DNA from: Alkalicaulis satelles
GTDB lineage: Bacteria; Pseudomonadota; Alphaproteobacteria; Caulobacterales; Maricaulaceae
Reading direction: 5' to 3'
Assembly: GCF_008630495.1 (NCBI RefSeq)
Contig: NZ_VWOJ01000001.1
Coordinates: forward strand, 1,109,364 to 1,173,363
DNA length: 64,000 nucleotides
Both the position numbers and the translations under genes were made by a program. The stretch's first letter is position 1. Every line of letters starts with the position of its first letter. Positions 17,084 through 24,563 of this stretch are shown one piece after another. Below the pieces are notes generated by a model. It ran no database searches. It saw only the letters and a list, made by a program, of their open reading frames with translations, and was not told the origin of the DNA.

Positions 17084-17655
17084 CCGGCGGCGCCCAGGAT
17101 AGTGATGCAGACCTCGTTCACCGGGCGCTGGACGGTGACGAGCGCGCGTATTCCCTGCTGATGAAGCGCCACAAGGACGGGCTGTACCGTTTCGCAAGAC
17201 GCTATAGCGGTAATGGCGATGACGCCCTCGAGATCGTCCAGCTCACCTTCATTTCGGCATGGCAGGCGCTCAGGCGCTTCGAAACCGGCCGGGCGTTCGA
17301 CGTCTGGCTTCGCGCCATTGCGCTGAACAAATGCCGCGACATGGGGCGCAGGCGCAAAGTGCGCCACTTCATCACGGCTCTCGGCCAATTGCCCGACAAT
17401 CTTGCTGACCCGCCCACAATGCAGGCGGGACCCGAAGCGGTGCTGCTGGACCGCGAAGCGTTACGACAGGCGGACGCCGCCATAGCCGCACTGCCGCACG
17501 GCCTCAAAGCGCCCCTTCTGCTCACGGCCCTGGAGGGCCTGACCATGGCCGAGGCCGGAGCGGTGCTCGGCATGAGCGCCAAGGCCGTCGAGAACCGCCT
17601 CTACCGCGCGCGCAAGGCGCTGGCGGCGGCCACCACCCGGCATACCGGCGATTGA
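17080..17655 (+). CDS. cnrH-like: CnrH-type ECF sigma factor
   Basis: A 191-residue ECF sigma factor, the same length as CnrH. The start is GTG at 17080, overlapping the sensor's stop (GTGA). Region 2 is in the segment LMKRHKDGLYRFARR to IVQLTFISAWQAL; region 4 ends with LTMAEAGAVLGMSAKAVENRLYRARKAL, a normal helix-turn-helix. It is third in a coupled anti-sigma, sensor, sigma operon and converges on the multicopper oxidase gene (18 bases between the stops). Four candidate promoters with one shared motif surround it, so it probably controls its own operon and the copper genes. Confidence 0.88.
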   Translation: MTGGAQDSDADLVHRALDGDERAYSLLMKRHKDGLYRFARRYSGNGDDALEIVQLTFISAWQALRRFETGRAFDVWLRAIALNKCRDMGRRRKVRHFITALGQLPDNLADPPTMQAGPEAVLLDREALRQADAAIAALPHGLKAPLLLTALEGLTMAEAGAVLGMSAKAVENRLYRARKALAAATTRHTGD

Positions 17656-17673
17656 ACCGGCAATGCGCCCGGC

Positions 17674-19011
17674 TCAGGTCCGGATGCCGTCGCGCGCCAG
17701 CTCTTGCGAGGTGGCGGCGCGCGCCGTGGTGCCGTCCGGCGCCCTGTACCAGCCCGGATCGTCATAACTGGTGATGCCGGGGCGTACTTTCAGGATCGTG
17801 ACCATCCCGCCCATTCCGATGTGATCAAAGGGCCCTTGCGCCCCCACCATGGGAATGGAGTTTTCCGGAATGCGCATATGGCCCATTTCCACGTGCTCGC
17901 CGTGGGCGGCCATGTCGTCGCCGTCCATGGCCATATAGCCAGGCACCAGATCGGACACCAGGCCCGTGAACGAGGACTGGTCCACCCCGACCATATTCTC
18001 GATATCGTGCCCCATCTGGTTCATGACATGGTGGGTCATGTGGCAATGGACGGCCCAGTCCCCGGGATTGTCGGCCACGAACTCGATGGTCCGGGCGGAG
18101 CCCACCGGCACCAGCACCGTGGCTTCCGGCCAGCGGCCCGCCTCGGGAATTTCACCGCCGTCCGTGCCCACCACCTGGAAGGTATGGCCGTGCACATGGA
18201 AGGGGTGGTGATCCATGGCGGACAGGTTCGCCACGCGCATCCTGACCCTCTGATCCTGCCGCACCACCAGCGGATCGGTGCCGGGGAAGGCCTTGGCGTT
18301 GAATGTCAGGACATTGAAATCCGTCATCTCGTTGGGATCGGGACGGCGCGCACCCGGACGAATTTTCCAGGTCGACAGCATCAGGGCGAAGTCACGGTCA
18401 ACCCTGTAGGCCGGTCTGCGCGGGTGGATAACGAACATGCCCATCAGGCCCATCGCCATCTGGGTCATCTCGTCATGGTGAGCGTGATACATCTGGGTTC
18501 CGTGCTGCACGAGCGGGAATTCGTACCGGAACGTCTCGCCCGGACGGATCAGCCGCTGTGTCAGGCCGCCAACGCCATCCATTCCCGATGGCAGGATCAG
18601 GCCATGCCAGTGCACGGCTGTGGCGGCGCGAAGCCGGTTGGTGACATAGATCCTGACCCGGTCGCCCTCCACCGCCTCGATTGTGGGGCCATGGACCTGG
18701 CCATTGAAGCCCCAGCAAGTCGCCCTCAGGCCCGGCGCGAACTCATGTTCGAGCTCCTCTGCGATCAGGTGGAACACCTTCACGCCGCCGACCACCCTGA
18801 AGGGAAGCGTTGAGCCATTGGGCGTGATCACCGGCGTGTAGTGAACCCCGGGCTCGCCAGGTGGATAGTCTCCGGGCTCCACGCTGCGCGCATGATGGGG
18901 ACCGGGAGCGGACGAAGACGCATTGGCGCGCCCCCCTGCCAGACTGGCTCCGGCTGCGGCCAGACCTGCAGCGGCGAGGGCCCCGCGACGGCTGAGAATG
19001 AACTGGCTCAT
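17674..19011 (-). CDS. Tat-exported multicopper oxidase (CopA/CueO-like)
   Basis: A 445-residue protein with a twin-arginine signal (SRRGALAAAGLAAAGA). All four copper-ligand clusters are visible: HWHG, HAHHDEMTQM, HPFHVHGH and HCHMTHHVMNQM, giving the type 1 site and the trinuclear centre. The C-terminal part is rich in Met and His (MAMDGDDMAAHGEHVEMGHM), as in copper-tolerance oxidases. It most likely oxidises Cu(I) to the less toxic Cu(II) in the periplasm. The protein is shorter than the roughly 500-600-residue CopA/CueO forms. Its ATG overlaps the TolC-type gene's stop (TGATG), so the two are translationally coupled and depend on the promoter before 20453. Confidence 0.9.
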   Translation of the reverse strand: MSQFILSRRGALAAAGLAAAGASLAGGRANASSSAPGPHHARSVEPGDYPPGEPGVHYTPVITPNGSTLPFRVVGGVKVFHLIAEELEHEFAPGLRATCWGFNGQVHGPTIEAVEGDRVRIYVTNRLRAATAVHWHGLILPSGMDGVGGLTQRLIRPGETFRYEFPLVQHGTQMYHAHHDEMTQMAMGLMGMFVIHPRRPAYRVDRDFALMLSTWKIRPGARRPDPNEMTDFNVLTFNAKAFPGTDPLVVRQDQRVRMRVANLSAMDHHPFHVHGHTFQVVGTDGGEIPEAGRWPEATVLVPVGSARTIEFVADNPGDWAVHCHMTHHVMNQMGHDIENMVGVDQSSFTGLVSDLVPGYMAMDGDDMAAHGEHVEMGHMRIPENSIPMVGAQGPFDHIGMGGMVTILKVRPGITSYDDPGWYRAPDGTTARAATSQELARDGIRT

Positions 19012-20453
19012 CAGTGATCATGTCCTTCATGCCGGTGTGTGTGATCATGCTCTTCGGACGCGGCGGCGCCTGCGCGAGAGGGCTGGCGGTCTGGAGGCGG
19101 CCTGGACTGTCCTAAATCCGCGACCCTGACATGGCGCTCCAGCTCTGCGCGTGCGCGCCAGTATTCTTCAACCGCCTGAACATAGTCGCGCCCTGCATCC
19201 ACCCGGTCGCGCCGGGCCATCAGCAGCTCGAACATACCGATCTGCATCGCGTTGAAATCGCGCACGACGCCGTCGAACACATCGGCGGAAATCCTCAGCG
19301 ACACGTCGCGGTGAAACAGGGCCAGTTCACGGGCCGCCTCGGCGCGCATGGCCGCAGACCGGCTCTGCGTCAGGCTGTCGAGGCGCGCCTGCTGGAGCTG
19401 TCGCCAGGCTTGCCGGAACTGCGCGCTCGTCCGCAACCGTCCGGCCGCGCCAAAATCAAGCGGCAGGGAAAAGCCAAGCCCATAGGCTTCAGACCAGCCT
19501 CCGCGGCGCTCGAACTCGCCAATCAGCTCCACATCACCCAGCAGCGCCTCGACATTGCGCACGCCCCGGCGCGCCGCCACTTCCCGCAGCCGGGCTTCAG
19601 CGGCGGCCACAGAGAAGCTGTCCCGCACGGCGGTGTCTGCAACGTGCTGTGCATCAATCACCTCGCCAGGCGGGGCGGGCAAGCGAGACAGGGTCTGCAA
19701 GGCCCCGGCCTGGCGCTCATCCAGACCGAGCACCGCAATCAGCCGCTCACGCGCCGGACCAATACGGCCCTGCGCGCGCATGCGTTCGGCTGTCATCCGC
19801 GCAGCGAAATGGCGCTGCCGGTCAAGGTCCACACGCGCGATATTGCCCGCGTCATAGATGGCCTGAGCGGCCAGACGCGCCGCCTCGCCTGCGCTTTCGG
19901 CCTGTTCATAGAGATCCAGCGCCTGACGGGCGGCGACATACTCAACATAGGCGATGCGCACATGCGAGGCGGCATCGGCCAGACGGCTGGCCGCCTGTGC
20001 GCTGGCGGCCGCCATGCCCGCTTCGCCCGCGCGTGCGCGCTGAGGCCAGAACAACAGCTCCAGCAAGGACACGCTGACATCCACTTCCAGCTCGTTGCCG
20101 CGCGCCGCACGGACCACTTCGATGACCGGATTGGGAGGCAGAACGGCCGACAGGAAGGCGGCTCTGGCTATCCCGAGCTCTTCAAGATCGGACTGGATGG
20201 CCGGGCTGTTGAGGAAGGCGATGGCCACAGCCTCATCCATACCCACCCGCGCTTCAAGGAGGCGGTCGACCGAGGCGTCCAGCTCGGCCCTGTCCTCATC
20301 GGTCCGAGCCCAGCCCGGCGCGGCGCCCGTGCGCGCTTCCACCTGCGCCGAGAGTTCTGCAAAGCTGGTATCAGGCGCGAAGCTGGCGCATCCCGAAACC
20401 GCCAGCGCAATCACCCCGGACGCCAGGGCGCCTCTGATCTTCAGGAATGTCAT
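19011..20453 (-). CDS. TolC-family outer membrane lipoprotein of a metal efflux system
   Basis: A 480-residue protein with a lipoprotein signal peptide (lipobox VSGC, cysteine about residue 22) and two similar halves of long Ala/Arg-rich helices, the pattern of outer membrane efflux proteins (CusC/CzcC type). The last about 30 residues are unusual: after a Pro/Arg-rich stretch come repeated His and Glu/Asp (EEHDHTHRHEGHDH), a likely metal-binding tail. No RND pump or membrane-fusion gene is in this block, so partners must lie elsewhere or it works with the coupled oxidase. A candidate ECF promoter lies 39 bases upstream. Confidence 0.87.
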   Translation of the reverse strand: MTFLKIRGALASGVIALAVSGCASFAPDTSFAELSAQVEARTGAAPGWARTDEDRAELDASVDRLLEARVGMDEAVAIAFLNSPAIQSDLEELGIARAAFLSAVLPPNPVIEVVRAARGNELEVDVSVSLLELLFWPQRARAGEAGMAAASAQAASRLADAASHVRIAYVEYVAARQALDLYEQAESAGEAARLAAQAIYDAGNIARVDLDRQRHFAARMTAERMRAQGRIGPARERLIAVLGLDERQAGALQTLSRLPAPPGEVIDAQHVADTAVRDSFSVAAAEARLREVAARRGVRNVEALLGDVELIGEFERRGGWSEAYGLGFSLPLDFGAAGRLRTSAQFRQAWRQLQQARLDSLTQSRSAAMRAEAARELALFHRDVSLRISADVFDGVVRDFNAMQIGMFELLMARRDRVDAGRDYVQAVEEYWRARAELERHVRVADLGQSRPPPDRQPSRAGAAASEEHDHTHRHEGHDH

Positions 20454-20491
20454 CCGTCAAACACCTGCGATGTGTCTTTGCTCGTGAACCA

Positions 20492-20516
20492 ATACGCGAT
20501 GGGCGGCGCTTTCCCT
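20492..20516 (-). promoter_or_regulatory. candidate ECF promoter of the tolC-oxidase pair (AGGGAA-N13-GCGTAT)
   Basis: On the minus strand AGGGAA (20516-20511) and GCGTAT (20497-20492) are 13 bases apart. GCGTATTGGT is shared base for base with the copC promoter. It ends 38 bases before the TolC-type start. Confidence 0.55.
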
Positions 20517-20567
20517 CACGATCGCAGCGAAGCTGCTCAGCGGACCGTTTTGGCCTTCCCCCTGCGC

Positions 20568-20591
20568 TTGACCCTCCCATGGTGGTAAGGT
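20568..20591 (+). promoter_or_regulatory. CueR-type operator/promoter
   Basis: TTGACC at 20568-20573 overlaps an interrupted palindrome with half-sites ACCCTCC (20571-20577) and GTAAGGT (20585-20591). This matches the CueR layout, where a dyad fills an overlong 19-bp spacer; the predicted -10 would begin near 20593 but is poor. It lies 50 bases before the glutaredoxin-MauE gene, which is followed by cueR itself. Confidence 0.65.
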
Positions 20592-20641
20592 TCACGGTGC
20601 GCCCCAGCCACACCTGAACGCCCATGGAAAGGACGCCTTTG

Positions 20642-21388
20642 ATGACCGGCAAGACAGCCACGCTCTACCGCATGGAAACGCCCGAGCATAAATGCCCCTA
20701 CGGGCTGAAGAGCCGCCATCTCCTGCGCAGCAAGGGCTACACGGTCGAGGACAATCTGCTGACCAGCCGCGAGGCGGTGGACGCGTTCAAGGCCGAGCAT
20801 GGCGTGAAGACCACGCCGCAGACCTTCATTGATGGGAAGCGCATTGGCGGGTACGAGGCGCTGGAAACCCATCTGGGCGTCGCGAAGGCGAAGAAGGAAA
20901 CGACCTACACGCCGGTGATCGCCCTGTTCTCGGTATCGGCCCTGCTCGCCTTCGCCGTCGCCTGGCAATCGGATACGCCCATCGTGAGCTTGCACACGGT
21001 GGAGTATTTCATCGCCATCGCCATGGTGCTGCTGGGCCTGCAGAAGCTGACCAATATCGAAGCCTTCGCCACCATGTTCCTCAATTACGACCTGCTGGCG
21101 CGGCGCTGGGTTCCCTATGGACGCATCTATCCGTTTGCGGAAGCTGGCGCGGGTCTGCTCATGCTGGCGGGCAGCCTGATCTGGCTCGCCTCCCCGGTCG
21201 CGCTATTCATCGGCACGATTGGCGCGGTATCGGTGTTCAGGGCCGTCTATATCGAGCGGCGCAAGCTCAAATGCGCCTGCATGGGCGGAGAGAGCCGTGT
21301 GCCGCTGGGCTTCATCTCGCTGACCGAGAACCTGATCATGATCGCCATGGCGATCTGGATGCCGCTGCGCATGTACGGCGTGATTTGA
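20642..21388 (+). CDS. glutaredoxin-MauE/DoxX-like membrane fusion protein
   Basis: A 248-residue protein. AAAGGA at 20628-20633 selects the ATG at 20642. Residues 1-80 form a glutaredoxin domain with a CPYG active site (HKCPYGLKSRHLL) and the TTPQTFIDGKRIGG motif. The rest has four membrane helices of the MauE/DoxX type, with a late CACMGG pair near residue 210. Such fusions occur in copper and mercury resistance clusters, where they are thought to supply thiol-redox chemistry or metal transfer at the membrane; the exact reaction is not established. A CueR-type operator lies upstream, and cueR follows 10 bases after the stop. Confidence 0.82.
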   Translation: MTGKTATLYRMETPEHKCPYGLKSRHLLRSKGYTVEDNLLTSREAVDAFKAEHGVKTTPQTFIDGKRIGGYEALETHLGVAKAKKETTYTPVIALFSVSALLAFAVAWQSDTPIVSLHTVEYFIAIAMVLLGLQKLTNIEAFATMFLNYDLLARRWVPYGRIYPFAEAGAGLLMLAGSLIWLASPVALFIGTIGAVSVFRAVYIERRKLKCACMGGESRVPLGFISLTENLIMIAMAIWMPLRMYGVI

Positions 21389-21398
21389 GGCGGGCGCG

Positions 21399-21803
21399 AT
21401 GAATATCGGCGAAGCGGCGAAAGCCTCGGGCATCTCGCGCAAGATGATCCGCTATTACGAGGAGATCGCCCTGCTCGAGCCGGGGCGCACGGCCAACGGC
21501 TATCGAGTCTACGCGCCCCAGGACATCCACACGCTGCGCTTTATCAGCGCGGCGCGGCGGCTGGGTTTTTCCGTGCCTGACGTGAAGGCCCTGCTCGCCC
21601 TGTGGCAGGACCGCTCGCGCTCCAGCGCCGATGTCAAACGCCTTACGGACGGCCATCTCAGGCATTTGCGCGCCCGCGTGGCCGAACTCAACGCGATGAT
21701 CGCCACGCTGGAAACTCTGGCCGGGGCCTGTGACGGCGATGAGCGCCCGGACTGCCCGATTATCAATCGCATCGCCTCGACCGCTGAGCCGGACCCGGCC
21801 TGA
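21399..21803 (+). CDS. cueR: CueR-type copper-responsive MerR-family activator
   Basis: A 134-residue MerR-family regulator. The N-terminus has the winged helix (MNIGEAAKASGISRKMIRYYE), then a long dimerisation helix. The metal loop holds Cys111 and Cys119 seven residues apart (CDGDERPDC) followed by PII, exactly the Cu(I)-binding arrangement of CueR. Ser76 in SSADVK matches the Ser typical of monovalent-metal sensors, where zinc sensors have Cys. It should activate the promoter at 20568-20591, forming a self-controlled two-gene unit with the glutaredoxin-MauE gene. Confidence 0.92.
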   Translation: MNIGEAAKASGISRKMIRYYEEIALLEPGRTANGYRVYAPQDIHTLRFISAARRLGFSVPDVKALLALWQDRSRSSADVKRLTDGHLRHLRARVAELNAMIATLETLAGACDGDERPDCPIINRIASTAEPDPA

Positions 21804-21856
21804 TCAAAGATCCAGCTCCGCCCGTACGCCCGCCGCAACCAGCAAGGATCACCACC

Positions 21857-22063
21857 ATGGCCGGCCCTGCTCCACACACCTTCACCCCGGCGCTCGGCCA
21901 GGCATGGCTGATCCCTGCCTGCGACGCGGCCATCGCGCTCGCTTCAGCAAGACTTTGGGGCAGAGCTGATAAGTCCAAGACCTGGCCCGCGCCGAGAGAC
22001 GCTACTCGCGTTACACAAGAGCCCACACGCGGCGTCACACAGCGCTCGCCAAAGGCGGTATAA
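21857..22063 (+). pseudogene. truncated remnant of a class I SAM-methyltransferase-like gene
   Basis: Behind AAGGA a frame begins with a peptide containing HTFTPALGQAWLIP, then CDAAIAL, which resembles the N-terminus of small methyltransferases often found near metal-resistance genes. The similarity ends after about 32 residues, and the frame continues as low-complexity sequence to a stop at 22063, close to tRNA-Ser. I read this as the first part of a gene cut by a deletion at the edge of the copper block. The family assignment is from memory of the N-terminal pattern and is tentative. Confidence 0.4.
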
Positions 22064-22090
22064 GCAATTTATATATAGGCCAGCTGCAAC

Positions 22091-22180
22091 TGGCGGTGAG
22101 GGTGGGATTCGAACCCACGAGACGGTTTCCCGCCTACACGCGTTCCAGGCGTGCGCCTTCGACCACTCGGCCACCTCACC
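22091..22180 (-). tRNA. tRNA-Ser: tRNA-Ser (anticodon GGA)
   Basis: On the minus strand a 90-base class II tRNA can be folded: acceptor GGTGAGG with CCTCACC, D-arm with GGCCGAGTGG, anticodon stem CACGC/GCGTG with loop CTGGAAC (GGA reads UCC), a long variable arm, T-arm GTGGGTTCGAATCCCAC, discriminator G and encoded CCA at 22093-22091. The copper block lies directly beyond its 3' end, the usual side for integrated islands. Confidence 0.97.
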
Positions 22181-22368
22181 GTCGAGGGCGCGGAACCTAG
22201 CCGATCTGGCGGGCCGGTCAAGCGCGCCCGCCATGCGCTTTCGCCCGCCCTGCGGCCCTTTCGCAGCGCCATGCGGCGCGGCGCCCGTGACGCAGGCTGC
22301 GCGCGCCCCTATCTTAAGCCTCGCGCGCAGGCGAGGACCCGTGCGCGCCAGCATTCCGGAGAGCCCTG

Positions 22369-23034
22369 ATGCGCCTGCGCAGCGATAGCGAGTTCAAGAC
22401 CGTCCTGGTCCCCGCCGACAAGGCCCTGCCGGGCCGGTTCCAGTCGATTCCCACCGCCCAGACCCATTTCACCCTGGGCGGCGCGCTGAAGGCTGAAGTT
22501 CCCGCCGGGGCGCAGGAGATCATCCTGGCCATGGGCTGTTTCTGGGGCGTGGAGCGGGTGTTCTGGCGCCTGCCCGGCGTGATCAGCACGGCGGCGGGCT
22601 ATGCCGGCGGCATCACGCCCAACCCCACCTATGAGGAAGTGTGCTCGGGGCGCACCGGCCATACCGAGGTGGTGCGCGTGGTCTTCGATCCGCGCCAGCT
22701 GCCGCTGGAGGCGCTCCTGAAAACTTTCTGGGAAAGCCACGACCCCACCCAGGGCATGCGCCAGGGAAATGATATCGGCACCCAGTACCGCTCGGCGATC
22801 TACTGGACCAATGAAGACCAGCGCGCCGCCGCCGAAGCAAGCGCGGCCGCTTATAACGAGGCGCTGGCCGCCGCCGGGCGCGGCGCGGTCACCACCGAGA
22901 TCCGCGAGGCCGGGCCGTTCTATTACGCCGAGGAGCATCACCAGCAATATCTGGCCAAGAACCCGGACGGGTATTGCGGCATTGGCGGCACCGGCGTGAC
23001 CTGTCCCATCGGGACCGGGATCGCAGCGCACTGA
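22369..23034 (+). CDS. msrA: peptide methionine sulfoxide reductase A
   Basis: A 221-residue protein with the MsrA catalytic motif GCFWG (Cys57) and the family segments AAGYAGG, TGHTEVV and YRSAIYW. The resolving cysteines are in the C-terminal [15 protein letters not shown]. It reduces S-methionine sulfoxide in proteins, using thioredoxin, in the cytoplasm. The first 45 residues extend beyond the catalytic core, as in the longer bacterial MsrA forms. The serB-like gene follows after six bases. Confidence 0.95.
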   Translation: MRLRSDSEFKTVLVPADKALPGRFQSIPTAQTHFTLGGALKAEVPAGAQEIILAMGCFWGVERVFWRLPGVISTAAGYAGGITPNPTYEEVCSGRTGHTEVVRVVFDPRQLPLEALLKTFWESHDPTQGMRQGNDIGTQYRSAIYWTNEDQRAAAEASAAAYNEALAAAGRGAVTTEIREAGPFYYAEEHHQQYLAKNPDGYCGIGGTGVTCPIGTGIAAH

Positions 23035-23040
23035 CGCCCG

Positions 23041-23712
23041 ATGAGCCGCCTGATCGTCTTTGACGTGGATTCCACCCTGTTGCAGGTGGAGAGCCTGGAC
23101 TTCGCCGTCGCGCGCGCCCTCAAGGCAGCGCCGGACGGGTCGCAGCGCGCGCAGCGCCTGTCGGCCATCACTGACAAGGGCATGGCCGGGGCGCTCGATT
23201 TCCGCGCTTCGCTGGAACAGCGCATCGCGATCGCGGGGCTGACACGCCATGACATCATGCCGGCCTCCGTGGCGCTCGCAGACCTGATCACGCCGGGCAT
23301 GGACGCGCTGACCGAAGCCTTGCGCGCGAAAGGGCATGGCGTGTTCGCGGTGTCGGGCGGATTTCTGGAGCTTCTAGGCCCGGCGCTCGCCACGCTCGGC
23401 TTCATGCCGGACGATGTGCGCGCCAATCGCTTCACGTTTGACGATACGGGCGCGGTCACCGGGTTCGACCGGGACAATCCGCTCTCGCGCTCGGGGGGCA
23501 AGGCGGAGGTGGTGCGGGCGCTGAAATCCCGGACCGGGGCGGGATCAGCGGTGATGGTCGGGGACGGCATGACCGATTACGAGGCCTTCGCAGATGGTGC
23601 AGCGGACGCCTTTATCGGCTTTGGCGGCGTGGTGGCGCGCGAGCCGGTGCGCGCCAGAGCCCCGGCCTGGGCGGGCGATGTGGATGCGCTGGCCAAACTT
23701 CTGGGCGCCTGA
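23041..23712 (+). CDS. serB: HAD-family phosphatase, phosphoserine phosphatase type
   Basis: A 223-residue HAD hydrolase. Motif I is FDVDSTL (nucleophile Asp8, acid/base Asp10), motif II is AVSGGF, motif III is the Lys in GGKAEVV, and motif IV is [11 protein letters not shown]. The cap and the GGF/GDGxTDxEA combination match phosphoserine phosphatase (last step of serine synthesis), though other SerB-like substrates cannot be excluded. It lies six bases after msrA and is probably co-transcribed. Confidence 0.85.
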   Translation: MSRLIVFDVDSTLLQVESLDFAVARALKAAPDGSQRAQRLSAITDKGMAGALDFRASLEQRIAIAGLTRHDIMPASVALADLITPGMDALTEALRAKGHGVFAVSGGFLELLGPALATLGFMPDDVRANRFTFDDTGAVTGFDRDNPLSRSGGKAEVVRALKSRTGAGSAVMVGDGMTDYEAFADGAADAFIGFGGVVAREPVRARAPAWAGDVDALAKLLGA

Positions 23713-23766
23713 GCCCTGACAAATCTCTCTTGCGCAAGGCCTGCTAATGGGCGCAATGGCGCGATC

Positions 23767-24519
23767 ATGCACCAGAGCCTCGCCACACCCCGGCCCCTGT
23801 TCGGAGACAATCTGACCGCCAGCCTGATCGCGGGGCTGGAGGCGCACGGCTGGGCCCATGCGCCCGGTGCGCTGGATGATGAACTGACAGCCGCGCTGCG
23901 CGCCGAGGCGCTGGTCCTAGATGAGACGGGCGAGACCCATGCCGGGGCGGTGGGGCGCGGGCGCCACGAGCAGCATGACCGCTCCATAAGGCGCACCCGC
24001 ATCGCCTGGCTGGATGGCGCCAGCCCCGCCCAGACCCGCTTCCTGGAAGGCGCCGAAGCCCTGCGCCGCAGCCTCAACCGGGCGCTCTATCTGGGTCTGT
24101 TCGAGTTCGAGGCCCATTACGCCGTCTATCCGCCCGGCGGCTTCTATGCGCGCCATCTCGACGCCTTCACCCTGCCCGCCGCCGGGGCGGGCGCAGGCGC
24201 AGGCCTGGGCCGGCGCGCCGAGCGCTCGCGGGTAGTGTCTCTGGTGGCCTACCTCAATGACCACTGGGAAGAAGGCCATGGCGGGCGCCTGGCCCTGTGG
24301 GAGCGTGCGCCCATGGGCGCGGACGCGCGCCCGGACATGGCGGCGCTGGACGATGTCACACCCGCCGCCGAGATCGCCCCGGCGCCGGGCGGGCTGGTGC
24401 TGATGCTGTCAGAATCCATCCCCCATGAAGTGCGCCCGGCGTTTGCGCCGCGCATCGCCATTGCGGGCTGGTTCCGGGTCAACGCCTCGGTCGGCGGCGC
24501 TCTCGACCCGGCGCGATAG
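23767..24519 (+). CDS. 2-oxoglutarate/Fe(II)-dependent oxygenase
   Basis: A 250-residue protein of the prolyl-4-hydroxylase-like superfamily. The facial triad is visible as His and Asp in YARHLDAF and a distal His in SESIPHEV, followed by the 2-oxoglutarate-binding Arg in the segment PRIAIAGWFR. The central part FEAHYAVYPPGGFY and LVAYLNDHWEEGHGGRLALW fits the double-stranded beta-helix core. It should hydroxylate a protein or small molecule using Fe(II), oxygen and 2-oxoglutarate; the substrate is not known. Confidence 0.85.
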   Translation: MHQSLATPRPLFGDNLTASLIAGLEAHGWAHAPGALDDELTAALRAEALVLDETGETHAGAVGRGRHEQHDRSIRRTRIAWLDGASPAQTRFLEGAEALRRSLNRALYLGLFEFEAHYAVYPPGGFYARHLDAFTLPAAGAGAGAGLGRRAERSRVVSLVAYLNDHWEEGHGGRLALWERAPMGADARPDMAALDDVTPAAEIAPAPGGLVLMLSESIPHEVRPAFAPRIAIAGWFRVNASVGGALDPAR

Positions 24520-24563
24520 GCGCGCGATAAGACGCCATGGCTTTCAATCAGCGGAGCGGTTCC

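Noticed and set aside
16359..17655. Calling the three-gene operon a cobalt/nickel resistance regulator
   Set aside because: No cnrCBA/nccCBA pump is here, all neighbours are copper genes, and the sensor lacks part of the Ni/Co ligand set.
22091..22180. An attachment-site repeat of the tRNA-Ser end at the left edge of the copper block
   Set aside because: I did not find the 3' end sequence of the tRNA near 13-14 kb, so no att pair is claimed.
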